Under the pieces are notes generated by a model, which searched no databases, had not been told where the DNA came from, and was given only the letters and a program-made list of their open reading frames with translations. Positions 1-3,883 of a stretch of DNA of 5,352 nt are shown one piece after another (position 1 is the first letter of the stretch; every line of letters begins with the position of its first letter). Source of the stretch: Bacteroidales bacterium. Its GTDB lineage: Bacteria; Bacteroidota; Bacteroidia; Bacteroidales; WCHB1-69. Position numbers and translations under genes: made by a program. Location of the stretch: positions 1-5,352 of the forward strand of contig JAISRU010000207.1 of the NCBI GenBank assembly GCA_031273515.1, in the 5' to 3' direction.

Positions 1-258
1 CGGATTTCTCCCAAAAGTATTATATGGACTTATCTTGCATGGCAACGATTAAATATGCAGGAAGATCCGCGTAAAGCTAATTTTGAAGCAGTACAAAAGA
101 TTAATTTTCAAGACGTCAAACAATTTCAAAAAGAGTATGTTGTCGGAAAACCCAGAACATTTGTCCTGCTTGGCAATACCAAAGAAATGGATATGAAATT
201 CCTGAAAACAATAGGAAAAGTAAAAGTACTGAAATTAGAAGAAGTTTTTGGCTTTTAA
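1..258 (+). CDS. M16 family (insulinase-like) peptidase, C-terminal fragment
   Basis: This is the 3' end of a gene that begins before the window. The frame is open from base 1 and gives 85 residues before TAA. The segment contains YLAWQRLNMQEDPRKA, then a helix-rich stretch (FEAVQKINFQDVKQFQKEYV), a strand-like TFVLLGN, and the final LKLEEVFGF. This resembles, from memory, the end of the last M16 domain in long Bacteroidota insulinase-like peptidases, which finish with 'LGDxKxxDMxxLxxxGxVxxLTLEEIFGY'-type sequence. The M16 zinc motif HxxEH lies in the N-terminal half of such proteins and cannot be checked here. Members are metallopeptidases, often with a signal peptide and acting in the envelope or periplasm, but the N-terminus is outside the window. 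The in-frame ATG at base 55 is internal, not a start. A strong terminator follows 22 bases after the stop, so this gene ends its transcription unit. Confidence 0.8.
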   Translation, partial: RISPKSIIWTYLAWQRLNMQEDPRKANFEAVQKINFQDVKQFQKEYVVGKPRTFVLLGNTKEMDMKFLKTIGKVKVLKLEEVFGF

Positions 259-280
259 TCCTTCGATACGAAACAAAAAT

Positions 281-319
281 AAAACAGAGGCTGTTCAACA
301 ATGAATAGCCTTTGTTTTT
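281..319 (+). terminator. Intrinsic terminator of the M16 peptidase gene
   Basis: A 17-base-pair stem is visible. The left arm at 281-297 (AAAACAGAGGCTGTTCA) pairs with the right arm at 302-318 (TGAATAGCCTTTGTTTT) around the tetraloop ACAA. Two pairs (287-312 and 293-306) are G-U on the plus strand and the rest are Watson-Crick. The right arm ends in a T run (315-319), and the left arm begins with an A run, so the hairpin may also work in the opposite direction. It sits between the peptidase stop and the methyltransferase and separates the two transcription units. Confidence 0.85.
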
Positions 320-446
320 ATTCTGAGGGGATTTGTATCGTTATAGTTTATACAGCATGAAAAGCGGGTTAATTCTTTTTTTGAGGTGCTATGAAAAATA
401 CTTAGCGAGTCGAAACATGGATTATTCACTATTAAATAAAAACAGG

Positions 447-1292
447 ATGGACAATTTCATAAATAAAATCATTCAAGGAAACTATGCAGATATTATGCAG
501 CAATTTGACAATAAGGTAATTGATTTGACTATTACTTCACCTCCTTATGACGATCTGAGAAATTACAAAGGTTATGTTTTTCCATTTGAGAAAATTGTAC
601 AAGAGTTATATCGGATTACAAAGCAAGGAGGCGTTGTTGTCTGGATTGTCGCAGATGCAACCATTAATGCAAGCGAAACTGGAACAAGTTTTAAACAGGC
701 TCTCTACTTCAAAGAAACAGGGTTTAATTTGCATGATACAATGATTTTTCGCAAAAAAAATCCCATTCCGCAAATTTATCGCAAACGTTATGCAAATGAA
801 TTTGAGTACATGTTTATTTTCAGTAAAGGCGTGGTGAAAACGCATAATCCTATTTTAGTGGACTGTATGCACGCCGGATTGGAGTTGAACGAAACGACGT
901 ACAAAAATTATTCAAAGAATGAACAGGTACGGGAAAAATTAGCCAAGCCGGTGAAAGAAAAGAAAATCAAAGGTAATATTTGGGAATATGTCGTAGGTAA
1001 AAAACAGGAAGATCAGGAAGCAAAAGGACATCCTGCTCCGTTTCCCTGTGAGTTGGTAAAAGATCATATTCTCTCATGGACAAATTGCGGCGATATTGTA
1101 CTTGACCCAATGATCGGCAGTGGAACAACAGCGAGAGTAGCCTGCGAATTACACAGAAATTATATAGGTATCGACATAAGTCATGAATATTGCAATATGG
1201 CAAGACAACGGGTGAAACGAATAGAAAGACAACCCACCATCATGTTTCAAGAAGAAACAACTCCGATAATTCGTTTAGTATCAGAAGAATGA
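447..1292 (+). CDS. Solitary beta-class DNA methyltransferase (N4-cytosine or N6-adenine)
   Basis: The product is 281 residues from the chosen ATG and transfers a methyl group from S-adenosylmethionine to an exocyclic amino group in DNA. Motif IV comes first (SPPY at residues 31-34, in TSPPYDDLRNY). A variable middle region follows (about 95-190, a likely target-recognition part). Then come a conserved HPAPFP (195-200), motif I DPMIGSGTT (220-228, the methyl-donor loop) and GIDIS (241-245). This IV-before-I order defines the beta class. SPPY rather than DPPY leans toward N4-cytosine but does not prove it. The N-terminus NKIIQGNYADIMQQ fits the usual start of the family, which is why 447 was preferred. 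In-frame ATG codons at 417 and 357 and a TTG at 333 would extend it by 10, 30 or 38 residues, and 417 is a real alternative. No endonuclease gene is adjacent, so it appears solitary: a regulatory or anti-restriction role, or a remnant of a restriction-modification system. The recognition site is unknown. Confidence 0.9.
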   Translation: MDNFINKIIQGNYADIMQQFDNKVIDLTITSPPYDDLRNYKGYVFPFEKIVQELYRITKQGGVVVWIVADATINASETGTSFKQALYFKETGFNLHDTMIFRKKNPIPQIYRKRYANEFEYMFIFSKGVVKTHNPILVDCMHAGLELNETTYKNYSKNEQVREKLAKPVKEKKIKGNIWEYVVGKKQEDQEAKGHPAPFPCELVKDHILSWTNCGDIVLDPMIGSGTTARVACELHRNYIGIDISHEYCNMARQRVKRIERQPTIMFQEETTPIIRLVSEE

Positions 1293-1340
1293 CAACAAAG
1301 AAAGGTAAATTTTATTATTTCATCATTAAAATAACATACT

Positions 1341-1739
1341 ATGGCAGTTTTTTTTAGAAAAATTCAACGTACCGATCCGCGCAATCCTGCAGGAGAGAAA
1401 AAGTGGTACATCATATTGAAAAGTCTGGGTACGCGCAGAACAAAGGAAATCGCACAACGCATGGCTGACGAAACTACCCTCAATCCAAAAGAAGCCGAAA
1501 TCGGTCTTTATGAGTTTGTAAAAGCGTTGAAAGAAACACTCAAAGAAGGTTATACAGCACAAATAGACGATTTGGGTACGTTTTATCTTACGGCAAACTC
1601 CTCCGCATCGGAAACAGAAACGGATGTAAATGCCCGCAACTGCACAGGAATACATATTCGTTTCCGTCCGGATGAAGCATTGCAAAAAGAAATAGATCGT
1701 ATCCGACTGAAACCTTTAGATGAACTTTCCTCAAAGTAG
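1341..1739 (+). CDS. HU-HIG family DNA-binding protein
   Basis: The product is 132 residues and starts at the ATG reading MAVFFRKIQR. It has the features of the HU/IHF-like fold in its Bacteroidota 'HU-HIG' form: an N-terminal extension (about 1-30, including KKWYIILKSLGTR), two helices carrying IAQRMADETTLNPKEAE and LYEFVKALKETLKEG (about 37-70), a beta segment with the diagnostic DDLGTFYLT (77-84), and a beta-arm return GIHIRFRPDEALQKEI (103-118). HU proteins bend DNA non-specifically in the nucleoid; HIG members are poorly characterised and their exact role here is inference. The gene begins 48 bases after the methyltransferase stop with no terminator visible between them, so co-transcription is possible. 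The last codons (ELSSK and TAG) fall inside the first unit of the downstream hairpin array, which suggests the C-terminal tail may have been reshaped by the repeat. Confidence 0.88.
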   Translation: MAVFFRKIQRTDPRNPAGEKKWYIILKSLGTRRTKEIAQRMADETTLNPKEAEIGLYEFVKALKETLKEGYTAQIDDLGTFYLTANSSASETETDVNARNCTGIHIRFRPDEALQKEIDRIRLKPLDELSSK

Positions 1740-1882
1740 TACTGCTACTTTCCGCAAAGTAGTCGTACCACTTTCCGCAAGATGGTCATGCTACTTTCCG
1801 CAAGGTAGTCGCACCACTTTCCGCAAGATGGTCATAGCGCTTCCAGCAAGGCGCTTGTAACATTTTCCGCAAGGAATTAGTA
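1722..1882. repeat. Tandem array of seven 23-base hairpin units
   Basis: Seven units start at exact 23-base intervals (1722, 1745, 1768, 1791, 1814, 1837, 1860). Each has an 18-base near-palindrome plus a 5-base linker such as TCGTA, TCATG or TCGCA. Unit 2 is CTACTTTCCGCAAAGTAG, which forms a perfect 7-bp stem with loop CCGC. Unit 3 is CCACTTTCCGCAAGATGG, unit 4 CTACTTTCCGCAAGGTAG and unit 6 GCGCTTCCAGCAAGGCGC. The outer three pairs change on both arms together (CTA/TAG, CCA/TGG, GCG/CGC), so pairing is kept while the sequence varies. Units 2-3 and 4-5 form a 46-base higher-order repeat: unit 2 resembles unit 4 and unit 3 resembles unit 5. Units 1 and 7 are degenerate, and unit 1 overlaps the HU stop codon. 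A T6 run at 1888-1893 follows, so the last hairpins could aid termination, but unit 7 pairs poorly and a canonical terminator is not evident. Confidence 0.9.
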
Positions 1883-1922
1883 CCGTCTTTTTTAACAATC
1901 CGTAAAATATTTTCTCGTCTTG

Positions 1923-1952
1923 TTTGTCTTCACAAATAGAGAATAATATTTG
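1923..1952 (+). promoter_or_regulatory. Weak candidate Bacteroidota-type promoter for the ferredoxin gene
   Basis: TTTG at 1923-1926 could be a -33 element, and TAATATTTG at 1944-1952 resembles the -7 consensus TAnnTTTG with one extra base. The spacing of 17 is shorter than the usual 19-21, and a start site just downstream would leave a leader of only a few bases before the ATG at 1965. This is a tentative call. Confidence 0.25.
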
Positions 1953-1964
1953 ACTTTTAGAATA

Positions 1965-2246
1965 ATGAATATTGTATATTGGATTATTGGCGCAGTGATT
2001 TTGGTTTGGTTTACAATGGGAATGTATCGACACAGGCAAAGACGAAACAAGACAATCCGCATAATTGAAGAAAATTGCACCGGATGCGGGCATTGCGTCA
2101 AAAGATGCTCTCACCGTGTGCTGGAGACGGTAAAGACCGAAACGGGAATGTATGTCGCTGTAAAAAATTCGGACAGATGCACTGCCTGCGGAAACTGTAT
2201 GGGAAAATGCAAATTCAACGCTCTTGAGTTGATTGAAAAAATCTGA
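1965..2246 (+). CDS. Membrane-anchored two-[4Fe-4S] ferredoxin-like protein
   Basis: The product is 93 residues. Residues 3-20 (IVYWIIGAVILVWFTMGM) form one hydrophobic membrane segment. The following YRHRQRRNK is strongly basic, which by the positive-inside rule puts the rest of the protein in the cytoplasm. Two CxxCxxCxxxC motifs follow: C38, C41, C44, C48 (CTGCGHCVKRC) and C72, C75, C78, C82 (CTACGNCMGKC). This is the ligand set for two [4Fe-4S] clusters in a bacterial-type ferredoxin fold. The residue after each fourth Cys is Ser or Lys, not the Pro of classical ferredoxins. The likely role is electron transfer at the membrane, but its partner cannot be named. The ATG at 1965 was chosen over an upstream in-frame TTG at 1950 because it places the membrane helix directly at the N-terminus. 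The small ORF at 2261 starts 14 bases after the stop and may be co-transcribed. Confidence 0.85.
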   Translation: MNIVYWIIGAVILVWFTMGMYRHRQRRNKTIRIIEENCTGCGHCVKRCSHRVLETVKTETGMYVAVKNSDRCTACGNCMGKCKFNALELIEKI

Positions 2247-2260
2247 CAAAAGCAATTGAT

Positions 2261-2467
2261 ATGAATTGTTTGAAATGTACCTGTACAGGAGAAAATCGAC
2301 ATATCTGTAACGACTTGATTATCTTGTTCAACAAGTTGAATATTCCTCATCAGGAACAGATTATATTATGGGAAATGATGAACAAAACGACTGATTGCAT
2401 GAGTCTCAAAAATATTGTGTTATCTTTGCAAAACAAAAAGACGAAACGAAAAAAAATCAAAACATAA
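2261..2467 (+). CDS. Small hypothetical protein with clustered N-terminal Cys
   Basis: A 68-codon ORF starts at an ATG 14 bases after the ferredoxin-like stop. I do not recognise a family. Residues 1-16 contain four cysteines (C3, C6, C8 in NCLKCTC, then C16), a possible metal-binding or redox-sensitive cluster, and there is one more at C46. Residues 18-58 (DLIILFNKLNIPHQEQIILWEMM and onward) look like two or three amphipathic helices. The tail from 59 is very basic (KKTKRKKIKT), which would suit nucleic-acid or membrane-surface contact. A good -7 promoter sequence (2421-2428) lies inside its 3' end, so either the tail and the promoter overlap or the ORF is fortuitous. Its spacing behind the ferredoxin gene and unbroken frame favour a real gene, but support is modest. 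Confidence 0.45.
   Translation: MNCLKCTCTGENRHICNDLIILFNKLNIPHQEQIILWEMMNKTTDCMSLKNIVLSLQNKKTKRKKIKT
2421..2428 (+). promoter_or_regulatory. Possible -7 element (TATCTTTG)
   Basis: TATCTTTG is an exact match to the Bacteroidota -7 consensus TAnnTTTG and is followed by CAAAAC, a common context for such promoters. No good -33 TTTG lies at the usual 19-21 spacing; the nearest TTG is at 2395-2397, 23 bases upstream. If active, it would give the MNT-HEPN pair a second start with a leader of about 145 bases. Confidence 0.35.
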
Positions 2468-2523
2468 TCGAACCCGAATGAAACAATAAATTATCAACGT
2501 GAAACAGTCAGTTCGCTTACCGG

Positions 2524-2555
2524 ATTGTTCATTACCGAAAAAAGTTATACCTTTG
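2524..2555 (+). promoter_or_regulatory. Promoter of the MNT-HEPN operon
   Basis: The -7 element TACCTTTG (2548-2555) matches the Bacteroidota sigma-ABfr consensus TAnnTTTG exactly. ATTG at 2524-2527 serves as the -33 element (consensus TTTG) with a spacing of 20. Transcription would start near 2561-2563, giving a leader of about 20 bases before the ATG at 2581. TTACCG occurs twice around the -33 region (2517-2522 and 2532-2537, 15 bases apart), which could be an operator half-site pair, though this is speculative. Confidence 0.7.
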
Positions 2556-2580
2556 CAACATAAATCAAAAACAGTGAACA

Positions 2581-2973
2581 ATGACAAAGAATATTTCAGG
2601 AATAGAAGCACAGACAAGACATGACTACAGCAATATTGACGGCGTCTTAGATAACCTGATTAACAGGCTCAAAGTTTCCAATCCGTATAAAATCATACTG
2701 TTCGGGTCGTATGCCAACGGAAGAGAAACGGATGAGAGCGATATTGACTTACTGGTAATTTTAGATAATAACGACGTTGCAAAAAACTACGAAGAAAGAC
2801 AAACAAAAAAACTATATATAAGGAAGTTAGTACGAGATATAAATTATAAAACAGCGCTTGATATTTTAGTATATTCAAAAGAGGAATTGAAACGACTGAA
2901 AGAATATGGAAATTATTTTATTGATGAAATTGAAAAAACAGGAAAAATAATATATGAAAAAGATAGTGAATGA
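2581..2973 (+). CDS. MNT-type nucleotidyltransferase, predicted antitoxin (MntA-like)
   Basis: The product is 130 residues with a minimal nucleotidyltransferase fold of the DNA polymerase beta superfamily. IILFGSYANGRETDESDIDLLVIL carries the signature GSX10DXD: G42-S43, then D54 and D56 as metal-binding carboxylates. A third carboxylate is probably D94 in ALDILV. In the characterised HepT/MntA system this enzyme adds AMP to a tyrosine of the HEPN toxin and silences it; that role here is by analogy. The N-terminal 20 residues are longer than in the smallest MNT proteins. The start is well placed about 20 bases after the predicted transcription start. The gene overlaps the HEPN gene by 20 bases (2954-2973), which indicates translational coupling and a single operon. 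A chromosomal KNTase-like housekeeping role is less likely given this partner. Confidence 0.9.
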   Translation: MTKNISGIEAQTRHDYSNIDGVLDNLINRLKVSNPYKIILFGSYANGRETDESDIDLLVILDNNDVAKNYEERQTKKLYIRKLVRDINYKTALDILVYSKEELKRLKEYGNYFIDEIEKTGKIIYEKDSE

Positions 2974-3352
2974 TTGGATAATGTTGGCAAAACAGGATAT
3001 CAGGGCTGCATCGGTAATCATTGTCGAAGAACATCTGACAAATATTGTGGCGTTTCATTGTCAACAGGCAATAGAGAAATGTTTTAAAGCATATATTTTG
3101 GAAAATGATATGCAGGTATTAAAAATACACGATTTGCCGAAATTATACGGAATGATTAAAGAAATCAGGGATTTCGGAATAGATGAAGATATATTGGCTT
3201 TGATTAATGAAACATATATTGAAGACAGGTATCCGGGTGAATTTGGGTTATTACAGGATGTAATGCCCTCTGATGAACAAGCCCATGATTTTCTGGAATT
3301 TGCAAAACAGATAGAAGAAATAATCGAAACTGAATTAAGGAATGGCAAATAA
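2954..3352 (+). CDS. HEPN domain protein, predicted partner or toxin of the MNT gene
   Basis: The product is 132 residues, almost entirely helical, of the usual HEPN length. Helix 1 is DWIMLAKQDIRAASVII (7-23). The conserved core AFHCQQAIEKCFKAYI (33-48) follows, then KIHDLPKLYGMI (57-68) and a helix with YIEDRYPGEF (88-97). The HxxQQAxEKxxKA and RYP features place it in the PF05168-type HEPN group. Many HEPN proteins are RNases that use an RX4-6H motif. I find no such spacing here: the arginines at 17, 72, 92 and 129 have no His four to six residues on. Toxic RNase activity is therefore uncertain, and a non-catalytic or substrate-binding role is possible. The ATG at 2954 lies inside the end of the MNT gene. 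The next Met at residue 10 would cut into helix 1, so 2954 is preferred. No terminator is seen directly after the stop. Confidence 0.88.
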   Translation: MKKIVNDWIMLAKQDIRAASVIIVEEHLTNIVAFHCQQAIEKCFKAYILENDMQVLKIHDLPKLYGMIKEIRDFGIDEDILALINETYIEDRYPGEFGLLQDVMPSDEQAHDFLEFAKQIEEIIETELRNGK

Positions 3353-3377
3353 AAAACTTATAACGGATATGAAATTC

Positions 3378-3494
3378 GACCTCGAAGAGGTCAGATGTTT
3401 ATAGAAGCAATGTACCCTTCTGTTGTACGACCCCGTTGGGGTCGAATGGAAACACAACATCGTTTTTCTATAAACATACGATACCTTCGGCATC
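3378..3494. repeat. Nested palindromic element with three 6-3-6 hairpins
   Basis: Outer 12-base inverted repeats are perfect: ATGTTTATAGAA at 3395-3406 and TTCTATAAACAT at 3466-3477. Inside them TGTTGT (3421-3426) pairs with ACAACA (3454-3459), and at the centre CGACCCC-GTT-GGGGTCG (3428-3444) forms a 7-bp hairpin. Just outside the 12-base arms, in mirror position, are GACCTC-GAA-GAGGTC (3378-3392) and GATACC-TTC-GGCATC (3480-3494, one mismatch). The outer hairpins and arms are therefore inverted copies of one module: a 6-bp stem, a 3-base loop, two bases, then ATGTTTATAGAA. Stem sequences differ but each is self-complementary. No transposase is encoded, so if mobile it is non-autonomous. From memory, similar hairpin-plus-ATGTTTATAG sequences are scattered in Bacteroidota genomes; this was not checked. 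Confidence 0.85.
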
Positions 3495-3612
3495 AAAACC
3501 ATGATACATTATTTATTTTCCATTTTTAATGAGGTAATGAGGTTTGGCGTCTGGGGTAACTCATTGGCTGAGGTAGTTTTGTTAAGAAAATTAGGTGGAA
3601 ATGAGGTTAAAA

Positions 3613-3667
3613 AACTCCGAAGGAGTTCAATATGAATAACCCCCAATGAAGCGTAGCGATTGGTGGT
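3613..3667. repeat. Fourth 6-3-6 hairpin and adjoining inverted repeat
   Basis: AACTCC-GAA-GGAGTT (3613-3627) is a perfect 6-bp stem with a GAA loop, matching the geometry of the hairpins at 3378, 3429 and 3480. It is followed by CA and ATATGAATAAC. A second inverted repeat begins at once: ACCCCCAAT (3639-3647) against ATTGGTGGT (3659-3667), a 9-base arm with one mismatch around GAAGCGTAGCG. The combination looks like a compact dispersed repeat rather than a terminator, since no T run follows. Confidence 0.75.
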
Positions 3668-3693
3668 AAAAAACAGAATGGAAGGCGAGTTTT

Positions 3694-3732
3694 CTGGATT
3701 GCCACACTCCGCTTCGCTATATTCGCAATGAC
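3694..3732 (-). repeat. Dispersed-type element (GTCATTGCGA...GGCAATCCAG)
   Basis: On the minus strand this 39-base segment begins GTCATTGCGAATATAGCGAA and ends GTGTGGCAATCCAG. This is the form of a short repeat I recall in many unrelated genomes (GTCATTGCGAGCGAAGCG...GCAATCCAG), whose translation gives HCE-rich false proteins. ATTGC (3698-3702) and GCAAT (3725-3729) can pair to close a hairpin. It carries no gene of its own. Identification is from memory of the pattern and would need a genome-wide copy count. Confidence 0.65.
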
Positions 3733-3883
3733 GACGTGGGTATTTGCGTCCGCAGGCAATTCTCACAATCAATCTTCTCAATTAGATTAAGGATGCGTTT
3801 TTCTGCGTGTTTTCTGCGGTATTCTATTGCTTGTCAGCGGAAAAACAATCGTCCGAATGACATGAAATAAAATTTTCAATTCT

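Larger units (their letters stand above)
3353..3883. other. Repeat-rich intergenic spacer without a convincing gene
   Basis: This 531-base stretch separates the HEPN gene from the convergent symporter gene. I see no protein gene of credible length or family. It contains a nested palindrome with three hairpins (3378-3494), a fourth hairpin plus a longer inverted repeat (3613-3667), a 39-base dispersed-type element (3694-3732), and AATGAGGT copies at 3526-3533, 3536-3543 and 3600-3607. Between 3780 and 3880 there are only direct repeats of TTTTCTGCG-type sequence and no clear terminator for the symporter. The layering suggests successive repeat insertions in a tolerant site between convergent genes. 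Confidence 0.8.

Noticed and set aside
391..405. Leader peptide after GAGGTGCT (ATG AAA AAT ACT TAG)
   Set aside because: It is only four codons with no attenuator structure around it, so it is likely chance.
333..446. N-terminal extension of the methyltransferase from TTG at 333
   Set aside because: The extra 38 residues do not resemble the family, and the conserved start of the domain (NKIIQGNYAD) lies just after the ATG at 447. Only 417 remains a serious alternative.
1326..1685. 119-codon minus-strand frame
   Set aside because: It lies antisense inside the HU-HIG gene, which has clear family motifs. The minus-strand product is Cys/Phe-rich and domain-free.
1722..1882. CRISPR array
   Set aside because: The units are 23 bases with only a 5-base linker between hairpins. 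There are no spacers of 25-40 bases with unique sequence and no cas genes nearby.
1791..2255. 154-codon minus-strand frame
   Set aside because: It runs antisense to the ferredoxin-like gene, whose eight cysteines are in perfect motif spacing. Its other end is translated hairpin array (repeated VVRLPCGK-like words).
3378..3392. Intrinsic terminator for the MNT-HEPN operon
   Set aside because: The hairpin is stable but is followed by CAGATG and not a T run. It belongs to the 6-3-6 repeat family.
3509..3781. 90-codon minus-strand frame
   Set aside because: Its sequence is the translation of dispersed repeat DNA (RHCEYSEAECGNPE and similar words) and it has no domain.
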